Source: Amoebidium appalachense (taxonomy: Eukaryota > Ichthyosporea). Taken from it: a stretch of 64,000 bases of DNA. The translations under genes and the position numbers were made by a program. The stretch covers positions 9,920,001-9,984,000 of the forward strand of contig CAVNZM010000006.1 of assembly GCA_963693365.1 (NCBI GenBank). The letters run 5' to 3'. A model generated the notes under the pieces. The model was not told the DNA's origin, did no database searches, and was given only the letters and a program-made list of their open reading frames with translations. The first letter of the stretch is position 1, and each line of letters opens with the position of its first letter. Of this stretch, positions 48,619 through 64,000 are shown piece after piece.

Positions 48619-50408
48619 GGGGGTTTTGAATGCGTCAAAAAGTACGAAGTACACAAGAACAAACGGATAACACGATGCAGAATGCAAGCCATACATAAAG
48701 AGTATGCATAATAAGCAGAGCCCATCCTCAGGGGGGGCCCACGTCATCCACAGTACCCGAGGGGGGGGGGGGGGGGGGGGGGATTGGTATGCATGTATCG
48801 AGAGTCATGTATTGCACAAACACCGTACGTATATGCCCGAACATGTGGACCAGGTATGGTGTCGTGGTGGTGGGTATGCAAAAGTCATTAAAGTATGAAG
48901 ATGGATTTGATGAAAAAAGGACCCTGCCAGCTCATGGTAGTTGGATCAGGTCTCGACCAGAACGGGCACATACCCCCCTCCCTCCCTCCCTCCCCCCCCC
49001 CCCCCCCCCCCCCCCATATACATACAGGCAAATCAAGAAAAAGCCCCCCCCCCCCCCCCCCCCCCAATTTGCAACTAAGCCTACCCACCCCATTTCTGAG
49101 CACTACTGACTCCCACCACATACACACGAGCACTGGACATTGCACAGGTTTGAACCCAAGATACCAAGGTTAGCAGGGCATGCATGATGTTTCTTTTCGT
49201 ACCCTGAACCGGTGTTTTCTATGGCAAGAAGTCACGTCCTACATCCTTTATTGGGTTTAAATTACAGTTTACTTTTGGTATCTGCATGTAATTGGCTGAT
49301 GTTGCTTTTGCGTAGGCATCAAGTGCCTTACCACACGTGATTTACACATTCTTAGTTAATATAAAATAGCCAGAGCTATTCAGATTAGGGGTAGATTGAT
49401 TATTCATCTACGGCAAGACGAGAGTGCACTCACATATGCGTTAAGCTACTTATTATCTCAGAAGAAATTACATACCATCCCGGAAAACTGTTCCACTTTC
49501 GCGGACTACTCAACATCCTATTCAGTTCATTCCAATGCTAGACCTATTTTTTTTTGGGCTAATATGTCTCCAATAAATCAGGCAGGGCAGGATGTGTGTG
49601 CACAGACATCAACCTTGTAACTTAGATACATGCACGCTGTGGGAGCAAGGGTGGATGATGAATGCACCAAACCACCCCAGCAAAAATATAACAATCCGTC
49701 TCACCAATGACCTACATACAACACCCAGAGCCTGCTATGGCCAAAAAAAAGAAAGGTGTGTGTGCCCATTCACACATACATGAACTCTCGGAACAAAATC
49801 TGCCCGTCCATTTCGGTCAACTTGAGGGAATTTGCCTCTAGCAGTATGCAACCCCTTTCATTTCCCTCCAACGGGCAGCCACAATTGCTACCTCTTGTCG
49901 CCAAATGGGTTTTTGGACTTTTCCTGAACAGGGAAAAAGGGTTACCAATGGGTTACAAATACTATTCGAAACGGGCCAAACACAAATGGATCGCGAATCG
50001 TGTCATTACCATGAAAATACATGCCACGATTACCAAAGATAGGATTTGAGCCTAGAAGTGCACCACCGTAAGGCCTGTGTAACATAGTCCGATATACACC
50101 AGGAAAAGAGCTGCACATGCAGTTAAAAGTAGTTACTAGATTACACGTGCCTTAATCATGCATATACCCATGTGCTTGGCTGCATATGCTTAGGTTGGTG
50201 CTGTGAGGGGAGGGGGTTGGTCTGCATTTGGTGCAACCTCGTCCGGGGAGAGGGGAAGGAGGGCAAGGAGAATGGAAAAGGGGGAGGGGGTGTTTACCTT
50301 GCTTTGGAGGAAGGAAAACATCTTGCCTGCAAGTGAATTTCATGGTCAGATTGGCCTTCGACTTCTAGGTGCACGTTGTGCACACCTAACTGCCCAGGTT
50401 ACGTGTAG

Positions 50409-50442
<34 letters not shown>

Positions 50443-50657
50443 CCCCCAAACACCCACCCCCCTTCTCCCCCGCCACCCTTTTGGTCACCATATTCCCCAC
50501 AAGGAGAGACGCAAGGCAAACAAAGGGGTTGCCTGCGGGTGGCAGAGGACGTGGAGCAGAGACAATGCATGAGTAGGCCCTTGTAGGCCACAAAAACACA
50601 CGTTGGTAGTGGTTAGCCCTCCTCCCCCCCCCCCCCCCCCCCTTCTGCACACGGCCT

Positions 50658-50694
<37 letters not shown>

Positions 50695-50848
50695 ACACAC
50701 ACACCTCCCCCCCGAAAGCGCGCAAAGGGAAGGGGTGGGGGAGGAGGGGGGGGGGGGGGGGGGGCTGGGTCGGGTGGGTGTTTTGTGCAATTGCCTGTTT
50801 TGTGTATGTTTATGTGTAGGTTTTTGAGGCAGGAGGGTATGGTGGGTG

Positions 50849-50912
<64 letters not shown>

Positions 50913-50997
50913 GTGTGTGTATGTCAAGAGAAAGCTCCTTTTTATCTGCGTGTCATGGGAACCGTTAGCCCCCAGTGTTGGCCCCACTGATGACGCT

Positions 50998-51036
<39 letters not shown>

Positions 51037-51292
51037 AGGCCGGCAGCATCACAGTGGCGGCCACATTCTATAGCCTATATTACGTAGACCATATAATGAC
51101 GTCATTTTGAATTAGTCTTCCGCCACCGTGCGGGGCCGAAATTTGGGGCTAGGGAACCGTAGGAGCCCCAAGGATATGACTCCTCCGAGACAGGAAGGCA
51201 CCGGTTTAGGTCAAAGCAGATGACATGTGGCACCCACGAACCAACAGCAAGGCTGGCCAGGCCACAGATATACACAGACTTAGCCGATAACA
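48485..51292. other. intergenic region with repeat copy G
   Basis: It lies between the convergent helicase (plus) and GTPase (minus) genes. It contains SINE-like copy G (48582-48761), C- and G-runs, a (TG)n array (50850-50893), an A-run of about 34 (51001-51034) and an AT-richer block at 49.2-50.1 kb. The open frame at 49756-50049 has ordinary composition but no recognised motif. Confidence 0.5.
48582..48761 (-). repeat. SINE-like element copy G with poly(C)-poly(A) tail
   Basis: Read on the minus strand it starts CTCGGGTACTGTGGATGACG and runs through CCTGAGGATGGGCTCTGC to TTTTTGACGCATTC. It then has AAAA, a C-run of about 24 and an A-run of about 17. It is nearly identical to copies F and H, with one or two differences in about 130 bases by eye. 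Confidence 0.85.
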
Positions 51293-51981
51293 TCAATGAG
51301 TGCAGAGCCGGCCTGGGGTTCCCACTTCATCTTTTCTTCTTCTATTTCTTTTCTGTTCTTCCTTTTTTTTTTGTGTGTGTGTGTTAGGGAGGGCGGAGGG
51401 GGTGGGGGGGAGGGGGGAGGGGGGGGAGGGGGAGGGCGGGAATAGACCTGGGTTGAAGCCGGACGACTGAGAGACCGACTCAGTGAGCTCTGTGGACTCG
51501 AGGACCTGCCTGGAGATGGTCACAAAGGGCATGGCCACAAGCTCGTCGGGGCTATTGTTGGCTGACAGCTCGATGTAGCCCACTGGGGGGGGGGGGGGGG
51601 GGTGGCGGAAGGCGGGGAAGGGGGAAGAGGGGGAGGGAGGTTAGATGGGAAGGATGGAGGTGGGAAGGAAAGGAGGAAGGGTGGGGAAGGGGGGTGGGGG
51701 AGGGGATTGGTTAGAATGTAGTACGCACCATAAAATCCAAATATACCTACGACATTGTCATGCATCTATCAAGAAGAGGCGCATATGGTATGCGCACAAG
51801 TAGGGCTCAAACTCAATGGGGCCTAAAGTCATTTACTGTACCCGAGTTTTCATCCCTCTACTTTGCGCACGAAACCAACTCGGGAGGGGAGGAGGGGGGG
51901 TGAGGGGGTGGGTGGATGGGGGGAGGGGGGGGGGGAGTGAGGTTATGGGTAATAAAAGGTGGCAAAAATGGGAACAAAGGT

Positions 51982-52018
<37 letters not shown>

Positions 52019-52197
52019 GGGGGGGGGGGGGGGGGAATGGGTAAGGTGTCATCACGACGGACAGCACCACGAATATTGCAAAGCACACACAATGATTATG
52101 CACCATAAAAAAAGTGGGGCGGGTGTTTGGGTGGGTGGAGGGGAGGGGAGAGGGGAAGCAAGAGAGGGGGTGCACCTTTCACATAAAAAATACGAAA

Positions 52198-52233
<36 letters not shown>

Positions 52234-52529
52234 GGAGCAATCCCTCCTCTGGACCCCCTGCTTTTGGCAATCATCCCCCCCCCGCCCCCCCTATCATTTC
52301 TCTCCCATCTTAACCCCCCCCCCCCCCCCCCCTTTCTTCCCAACGCCGAACATTATGCTGGTATGTCGTCTACAGGTGTGTAACCATGTGTGTATGTATG
52401 GCATATGTTCTAAACAGACGGCAAACAACACAACACCTACCTTTCTGGACTGATGCCCAGGTCTGTGCCTGCTCAAGGTTGGCCTTGTTTGCTGCATCAA
52501 GCTTGTTGGCAACTACGATTACGGGTGCC

Positions 52530-52600
<71 letters not shown>

Positions 52601-52845
52601 GAGGGGGGGGGGAGGCCGAGGAGGGGGGGGGGGGGGGGGGGACCAGGAGGGGGAGTCTGACGTCAGATTATGTTGCACAGTACGAAGGAAGAAGACACAC
52701 AAGAGAAATATATGGTGGGATGTAAATCGACAAGTAAGAGAAGTTGCACTAAACGTGTTGTTAACATTCTAAGCGGAACCCGTTTCAAAGGTTGGTGGTG
52801 TGTGTGTGTGTGTGTGTGTTTGTGTGTTTGTGTGTGTGTGTTTTT

Positions 52846-52877
<32 letters not shown>

Positions 52878-53288
52878 TGGGATGTATGCAGTAAAGGGTG
52901 GCTAACAAGCAAAGACAACTGTGATCTACAAAAAAAAACACAAAAAACCGAAACAGAACAATGAGTGGTAGGGATAAAGAGGGTGCGGGGGGGGGGGGGG
53001 GGGGGGGGGGGAGGAAAGAGAGAGAGGGAGGGAGGGAGGGAGGGAGAGAGAGAGAGAGGGGGGGGGGAGGGAGAGAAGGGAGGGGGGAGGGAGGAAAGAG
53101 AGAGAGGAAGGGAGGGAGGGAGGGAGAGAGAGAGAGAGAGGGGGGGGGGGGGGGGGGGGAGAGGGGGAGGGGGCAGGGGAAAGAGGAGAGGAGAGCAGGA
53201 GGAAGGGGAGAGAGAGAGAGAAAGGGAGAGAATGTGTGTGTGTGTACGTTAAAACGTTTTGTTTTTCGTTTTTTGTTCAAAAAAAAAT

Positions 53289-53358
<70 letters not shown>

Positions 53359-54323
53359 AGAAGGAGGGATGAGAGGGCCCCAAAGGGAACCGCTGTGAGA
53401 AAGCAATGCAGCAAAAGCACTCAGAAGCGGGCAGGGGAGGGGCCAGAGCACGTACCGGGCCCTTGAGTGATTCGATCTCCTGCCGCCATGCAGAGATGGT
53501 TCGGAACGAGTCGGGCTGGTCGGCCCCATACACCAACACAAACCCCTGCACCAACCACACGACATGTCAGCCGACAGACACCGTCTGCGCAAAACAATTT
53601 CTCCTACTCTGCTCTAAACCTCGTATTTCCTGAAGAAAGCATGCCCCCCTTCCCACCCCCACCCTCACTCCCAGTTCCCAACCGACACCCACAGACACGA
53701 CACATTTTCTTCATCTACCGTTTCCCTTGCCTTGGCGTCTACTTCTGGCCCCTTCCCCTGCAACTCTACTCCCCGCTCCCCCCCCCCCTCCCCCGCAATT
53801 CTACTCCCAGGCATTCACCCAGTCACCTCCACGCAATCCTTCACCAATGCCCCATTCATCCCCCCCTCCCCCCCCCCCCCCCCCCCCCCTTTTGGTCGCC
53901 TCCAACCAGCACTCCCCACTGTCGTTGACCCACCAACCCAATACACAGGCAAGGAGAGGCAGGTGCAGGACTTACGTGGGCCCTTTTGATGTAGAAGTGC
54001 CGCATGTCCTCGGAGCTGATCTGTGGCAGAACCGTCCAGTCAGCTCGTTTATGTTATTGTGAAGAACCGTACAAATGCAATCAGAGCTAGGGGGGCTGAT
54101 AAAGAAGGGCATTCCACACCACCACACACTGGCCTCCCACCTTGCTGCCTCATCCATTTCTACCCAGAAAGTTTGTGACGGCTAAGGAGGGAGGGGGAGG
54201 GAGGGGGGGGGGGGAGGGGGGGGACTATATAGAAGCTATATAGAAATAGGTGCAGTTATAATCACGAACACACGCAACAAACATATAAGCAGTAGTAGGA
54301 TGATTAGAGCCCCTGCGCAGAAT

Positions 54324-54366
<43 letters not shown>

Positions 54367-54728
54367 GAGAGGGCAGAAAAGCGAAACACATTCAGCAGGG
54401 GAATTCAGGCTCGAATTCCACGAATAAGCGGAGTTCAGTAACAAGGTGTGTGCCGTGGTTTTTCTTCTATTTGTGTTTATCTATGTGTGCGTTAGAGTAT
54501 GTGTTCGCACACATGTCCCTGCTTGTGTGTACCCACGTGTGTGTGTGCACACACACTCACATGTGCGTGTGCGTGCCGATGTATGCACCTGGGATTGAAG
54601 GCAAGCGAGAAGAGAAGGGGTAGGGGGAATATTAGCTCGACATTATGGGTCCGGGAAACGGGTCGGGCTGTTGGTGATAGGTTGTACGTTGTTATTTGGT
54701 GCATGCATGCATGCATGAGCGTGTGTGT

Positions 54729-54786
<58 letters not shown>

Positions 54787-55054
54787 ATGTGTATGTATGT
54801 TGTGTGTATGAATGAGTGTATGTCGTGTGTGTAATTTTGGGTTCCCATACTGTGCCTGCCGTGTCGAGTATTTGGATGTCCTGCACGGTGGAATCATCTG
54901 CAGAGATGGAGCGCTCATATGTGTCCTCGACCGTCTCGAATTGCTGCACCACACTGTTAACAGATGTGCCACCAAATGGGGACCGAACAGCTAGCGTGGA
55001 TGGAGGGACGGAAAAAAGAGGGATGGGTGTGTGTGTGGGTGTGTGGGTGGGTGT

Positions 55055-55110
<56 letters not shown>

Positions 55111-55376
55111 GGGGGGGAGTGGTGGAGGGAGGGCACGTGTGGATAGTAAGCCCATAGCCATGTTACGAGATTAGTTGGCAGACACAGAGGCTTAGAAACA
55201 AATGGATGCATGAATGATCGAACAAACATTAAAAACCTTGCTGGCTGAGATAATGCTCGGGAACCACTGAGGGGGGGGTGGGGTGAGGTGGGGTGGGGGA
55301 AGGTCGGTAGCACTTTATGGGTCGAGACGATACCAAACGATAACACATACAAAGAACACAATGTGTACAACCCAAG

Positions 55377-55407
<31 letters not shown>

Positions 55408-55611
55408 GGGGGGGCGGGGGGGGTTTGAATGCGTCAAAAAGTACGAAGTACACAAGAACAAACGGATAACACGATGCAGAATGCAAGCCATACATAAAGA
55501 GTATGCATAATAAGCAGAGCCCATCCTCAGGGGGGGCCCACGTCATCCACAGTACCCGAGTTTCGACCTATTCCCCTCGTTAACGAAACCCAACTCAGAT
55601 ACTGTTTCACT

Positions 55612-55645
<34 letters not shown>

Positions 55646-56136
55646 CAGCACAGTCATCGTCTAATTTCAACTAATTATCATTATTAGCTGTCACCAACCC
55701 ACAGGATCACTTTATCTTTCGCCCCCCCCTTCCCCCCTCCCTTTCCAACCTTCCCCCCCCCCCGCCCCCCCAACCACCAAGCCCAACCCAATACCATACC
55801 TCGCCCTTTCTGAAGGACTTGCCGTCCACAAAGCGCTCTATCAGGCTCGTCTTTCCCACCTTGTTGGCTCCAAACACAGCAATAATCACCTGCAAGAGCC
55901 GGCTACGTTAGGAGTAGTCCTTGAAAACAATGATGATAGTAAAAGTTATATATAGAGCTATTCTAGACTGCTCAGGAGGGGCAAAAGGCGGGAAAGGGCA
56001 GGAGGGAGGGAGGGAAAGGGGGAGAGAGAAGAGAGAGAGAGAGAGAGGGGGGGGGAGGGGGGGGGGGGAGAGAGAGAGAGAGAGGGGGGGGGGGGGGGGG
56101 GGGAGAGAGAGAGATGGGGGGAGAGAGAGAGAGGGA

Positions 56137-56179
<43 letters not shown>

Positions 56180-56186
56180 GGGGGGG

Positions 56187-56217
<31 letters not shown>

Positions 56218-56263
56218 GAGAGATGGGGAGAGAGAGAGAGAGAGATAGAGAGAGTGTGTGTAT

Positions 56264-56337
<74 letters not shown>

Positions 56338-57070
56338 GGGGTGGGGAGGGAGAGAGGGAGGGGGGGGGGGGGGGAAGGGAGAAAGGGGGGGGGAGGGAGG
56401 GGCGAGAGAAATTGGGGGAAGAAAGAGGGAGGGGAGAGCGAGAGGGGGCGGGGGGGCGGAGAGAGAGAGAGAAAGAGGGGGAGGGGGAGCTAGAGATAGG
56501 TAGAGAAAGACAGACAGACAGATAGATGAAGAGAGAAAGAGAGGAGGGAGAGATAGAGAGAGGGAGAGCGACAAAGAGAGAAAGAGAGAGAGAGAGAGAG
56601 TCAGAGATAGAGAGAGAGAGAGAAGATGGGGGGGGAGGGGGGGAGGGGTGGGGGGTATGCACGCTAATATTAGAAGTGAACGAGGGGTGGTTGTGTCCAA
56701 GGATGGCGGGGGCGCTGTCATGGTCCATTAAGTAAAGTGTGTGCGTGTATTCACAAGTGTGTGCCTGTGTCTCTTGTGCGGGACTGTGTATGGTGTGCAT
56801 GTGAGCCCGGTGTCTCCGTGCGTGTAGGGTGTGTGTGAGTGCGTGTGTGCGCGTGTTAGCGACAAACGTACCCGGGGAGCATTGGTCCAGAGCTGTTTTC
56901 GGGTAAAATTCAAGAAGCTCGGAGATATAATAAGGGGAGGAGACGAAGTCCAAAACAGGGAGGCAAGGCAGTACCTTTGGTAGGCGGGTAACCTCGGTGT
57001 CGCTGCCATGGCTGTTGCCGCTGGCCAGCTGTGTGCCCACTCCCGAGGTGCGCCGTTGTGCCCTTATCAT
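51293..57070 (-). CDS. Rap/Ras-like small GTPase
   Basis: Eight exons in coding order: 57070-56975, 55889-55800, 54943-54851, 54020-53976, 53545-53456, 52528-52441, 51582-51448 and 51312-51293. All phases match and they give about 218 residues. An N-terminal extension of about 32 residues (MIRAQRRTSGVGTQL...) precedes VIIAVFGANKVGKTSLIERF, which contains the G1 loop GANKVGKTS. Switch I is FETVEDTYERSI, with a threonine in the effector position; G3 is ILDTAGT; then SSEDMRHFYIKRAHGFVLVY; G4 is VVANKLDA; G5 is ELSANNS. The residue equivalent to Ras Gln61 is Thr, as in Rap proteins, which predicts slow intrinsic hydrolysis and a Rap-type GAP. The last exon is weakly supported and ends RLCTH with no classical CaaX, so the true C-terminus may differ. 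Introns are polypurine on the plus strand. Confidence 0.9.
52980..53232. repeat. polypurine (G/GA) tract
   Basis: About 250 bases composed almost only of G and A, including blocks of (GA)n and (GGGA)n. It lies in an intron of the GTPase gene, whose sense strand is therefore polypyrimidine. Confidence 0.93.
55380..55613 (-). repeat. SINE-like element copy H with poly(C)-poly(A) tail
   Basis: On the minus strand it begins AAAGTGAAACAGTATCTGAG, contains the inner palindrome CGTTAACG and AGGTCGAAACTCGGG, then the common 3' half to TTTTTGACGCATTC. It ends with AAA, a C-rich run of about 15 and an A-run of about 27. It lies in intron 2 of the GTPase gene in the sense direction and is nearly identical to copies F and G. 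Confidence 0.87.
55980..56632. repeat. long polypurine (GA/G) tract with embedded (TG)n
   Basis: About 650 bases of G/A-rich repeats (AG dinucleotide blocks alternating with G-runs), interrupted by a short TG array and a G-run (about 56254-56336). It occupies most of intron 1 of the GTPase gene. Confidence 0.93.
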
Positions 57071-59507
57071 TCTATCTAATGTTTATCAGCTAGCGTACCA
57101 TGGGAAAAAAGCTGGCACTGAAGTACGGGGAAAATTTGATCCACGTAAAACGATGCTGTTTCTATAGAAGCTCTACATCACGGCCTTTGTAAAACTAAAC
57201 GAGGTAGAGGTCAACCACAAGAAGGGATGTATATCTACAACCCACAGGAAATATTTAATTGCTAGTAAACTATACACCACAAGAAGCTTTGATGTCTTTC
57301 TGGGAATCGGAGGCTCTGGCAGCTGCAGTGGAGTCGGGGTTTAAGGTTTAGTGCATCCCAATGGCTAGCTTGAATGCGATGTTTGGTACTAAGGAACTGA
57401 ACCAATGCTGATCGCCTTGTAAAGAAACGAGAAGTTGTAAGAACGCCAGAGACAGAGGGTTATCCCTGATGTTGGAAACTAAACAAAGTTCCAATCTCCC
57501 ACTATAATTGCTTTGCAATACTGGCCACCAACAGCTAGAAAGCCGAAAACGTCACATCGGTGTTTTATGTCCGACTCAACTCGTGAGCTGGCCCGTGCAC
57601 TACATCGGGGTTTCGAATTTCAGTCCTAAAAAAGGTTATTTGGCAGGGCAGGTACGAGTGGAACCCCGTGCGACCCTGCACGTGGCATGTGGTGAAGCCT
57701 TCTTCTAACACCCCACCAAAAAGATATATAAGGATACCTCTATAGTTAGTATAAATATAGTTTGTTTGCCCTGACGCATTGCCAACTGGTAATGTTTAAA
57801 ACAGCAAGACGAATTCAAGGGCACGGTTGCAGTCGGCCGTGGCACCGGGCCGTAGTCGACCAGGCGTGTAATGCTTTTTGGTACCAAATTTGTAAAATAA
57901 TTGGCTAACCTTTAGAGTTTTAGAATGTTTAACTATTTTATTGCGTTGGAATGCAGACACCGCGCGACGTTAGCCTATACACTAGTTCGGAATTCCCATT
58001 GGAATTCGTATGCGTAACCTTATATGGCTTACCTGAAAGATTCGGATCGTCTGATTGGCCTCACTTTCCGAAAGGGTTAGGATAAGGGCTGCCCCGGGCC
58101 GGGGTGCAGATCTATACGCTCTGATGTACATGTTTTACTCGTTTTTACTTAGAAAACAGGTTGCGGTTCATTAATAAAAGTTGTCGGAAATGAAAAAACG
58201 CATAATAGTGATATAGAGTTTAGGGATGTCCGACGCTTCCTTCAATGTCAAAATCGGCAAAAACCTGCCCCTCTAAGCCTCCGATCGTCAGGGCCGCGGT
58301 CAATCTGTACACAATCGTCTATGACAAAATCGTAGTTTTTTCTAGTTTTCACCATAAAATAAGCGGCGGACACCCCATGTTGTTTATACAATAAATGTGT
58401 GTCGTGTTATGTATAAAAACATTTATTAGTTGACTAGAACCTGTTTTCTATTCATATTTTTAAATTTTGATCACCTAAAACGTCATTTGAAATATGAGTA
58501 ACCCTTCCCCCAGCCCTTCATTACGTCACCATTCCGATGGGAGCGAAGCAAAGCCAATGAAATTTTTACATAGGCAATCCGAACGAATGTATAGCTTCAG
58601 TGCTTTGAGATTCCACAACGGCCTTGGCCTCCTTATCTTCCAAATAGGCCTTGCTCTGAACACGGTGTTCAGAGGACCGTGACAGTAGCCTCAATTTTTG
58701 GAGAAACATTCGGCAAGGGAGACACAGATTTTCCCCGAGGGGTTTAAATTTTAGCTGAGCATAGAGGCTGCAGTGATGCCTACATACAGTGTGCAGCCTG
58801 CTCTCACTCATGTGCACTGCGGCAGTGTAGCGCATGCATGCACGGCCCATTGTACACGTCATGGCACGGTGGTACCGGTCACCAACCTGAATATGTGACA
58901 TACATCCCGTGATATGCCAGCTTTAAGCTGAAGGAAGAACTTCAAGCAAAACGTTAAGCACACGATGTGGGATTTTAGTGCATAAGTACATATCGATCTG
59001 GCAATCTGGATGGCTTGGCATGATGCACATGCTCCATGTTGATGCCACAACGACAACAGGTGGGCACGACGGAGGGCTGAACTTCAAGGGCTCCCACAGC
59101 TTTTTATACATGTTGCCGTGTGTGAATAGCATGCATACGAGCGGCTGCTACACCTTGCTCATTTTTATATTATTACTAAGGTTTGTTGATGTCATTCAAT
59201 CATGTAGAGTTTTTCACTATTCAACAATGAGTTGCGACTACAACCTAAGCCGAGAAATGCAGTTTATATATCTATATATGTGATGCATAGGTATCAAAGG
59301 TGCAGAAATACAAAGGGCGATCGACAGCATAATCGAAAGGTCCCAAGCTGATGATAGTGTCACCGAAACACGCCAGAATTTCAACACTTGCTATTTGTAC
59401 ATAACACTGCCAGGTTACAAGACACTAAGAGAAAAGGAAGTGGCCATAGGAAAAATATGAAAGCACACAACAGCACTTTCTTACTAACTGCCAGTATTTG
59501 CAGCCTG

Positions 59508-59577
<70 letters not shown>

Positions 59578-59920
59578 AGTGTGTGTGTGTGTGTGTGTGT
59601 GTTTTCATCAGCCGAGCCTAAATTTAAGTACAAAAAACGTTGTCCTGGGGCCCACACTCTTGCCTGCAGACAACTCCAAGACGTACATCAGTGCACGTAG
59701 CCGCAGCATGCAGGTGTGTCCACCGTCTACATGCACGTGCCTTTCGGGTCACACGGTAGATGTGAACCCGTGGGGCATCCACACAAGTGTATGTGCTTGG
59801 ACAATAAAAAACGACTGCAGCAGGAGGTTGGCCGCACACACAACCCCCAAATCCAAACCGGATATCCACACGAGCGCCTGAAGCGCCAAATCATTCCGAA
59901 CGTGGGTTGCAGGGTCATGC
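57071..59920. other. intergenic region upstream of the GTPase gene
   Basis: AT-richer sequence nearly free of homopolymer runs until a (TG)n array at 59514-59574. It contains the GTPase promoter region and the 3' flank of the lipin gene. Short open frames occur (for example 58494-58682) but none has recognisable motifs or splice partners. Confidence 0.5.
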
Positions 59921-63798
<3,878 letters not shown>

Positions 63799-64000
63799 CT
63801 GAATAACCACAGGTCAGCACACCAGAAGACCATGTGCCCTCCTAATGTGCCCTTACCTCGTCCAGCTAACCAACCAACACACTAACACTACATAAGACCA
63901 TGCAGAACAGGTCTTCCCTCCATAAATGCATGTGTGGATGGATGTGTCCATTGTGCATGTGTGAATTTGCACATTTACAATGGCTACATCGGTACACATT
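63799..64000. other. right-edge intronic sequence
   Basis: Sequence upstream (on the minus strand) of the first visible lipin exon. The acceptor TTATTCAG before 63798 shows that this is intron. No further lipin exon is recognisable before the window ends. Confidence 0.5.

Noticed and set aside
52663-53592. Pro/Ser/Leu-rich frames over C- and purine-runs (also 55958-57070 and 5254-6150)
   Set aside because: Read-through of homopolymer and GA tracts inside introns. The real exons in these regions are short and in other frames.

Overview
This window is a gene-rich piece of an intron-dense nuclear genome, most likely from a unicellular eukaryote. Exons are short (about 40-300 bp) and separated by GT-AG introns of a few hundred bases to 3 kb. 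The introns are packed with C or G homopolymers, (CA)n/(TG)n microsatellites and purine tracts. The lineage cannot be fixed from the sequence. Nothing is prokaryotic: there are no operons, and I saw no rRNA, tRNA or CRISPR array. Most long open frames (His/Thr, Val/Cys, Pro, Gly, Lys runs) are translations of microsatellites and homopolymers, not genes. I built gene models by hand from splice sites, matching reading phase and recognisable protein motifs.

Layout. 0.46-11 kb, minus: a multi-exon gene with a degenerate protein-kinase domain followed by Sel1-like repeats, running off the left edge. 11-14 kb: a divergent upstream region with a perfect 17-bp hairpin and a paired CCAAT motif. 14.0-19.45 kb, plus: a complete five-exon Tim23-type inner-membrane translocase subunit; its 3.1-kb third intron holds a cluster of a dispersed SINE-like repeat. 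20.1-21.2 kb, plus: the end of an unrecognised gene. 22.6-23.9 kb, plus: a predicted signal-peptide, single-pass membrane protein with a Lys-rich tail. 24.0-26.4 kb: a decayed non-LTR retrotransposon. 27.2-30.9 kb, plus: a complete TXNDC12/ERp18-like ER thioredoxin ending in KDEL. 32.9-48.5 kb, plus: a very long gene that appears to join the C-terminal part of a eukaryotic RNA-dependent RNA polymerase (RdRP, RNA-silencing type) to a UPF1/Hrr1/ZNFX1-class superfamily 1 RNA helicase. 51.3-57.1 kb, minus: a Rap/Ras-like small GTPase in eight exons. 59.9-63.8 kb, minus: the C-terminal part of a lipin (phosphatidate phosphatase), entering from beyond the right edge.

Most genes are unrelated housekeeping or signalling genes: mitochondrial import, ER redox, small-GTPase signalling and lipid synthesis. 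The most notable locus is the RdRP-helicase gene. In fission yeast an RdRP (Rdp1) and an SF1 helicase (Hrr1) act together in one RNA-silencing complex, and here both activities seem encoded in one transcription unit. The RdRP part lacks its catalytic DxDGD half within the window and shows a probable frameshift, so it may be a remnant or an altered architecture. The second theme is a dispersed repeat family with a conserved stem-loop and a composite poly(C)-poly(A) tail.
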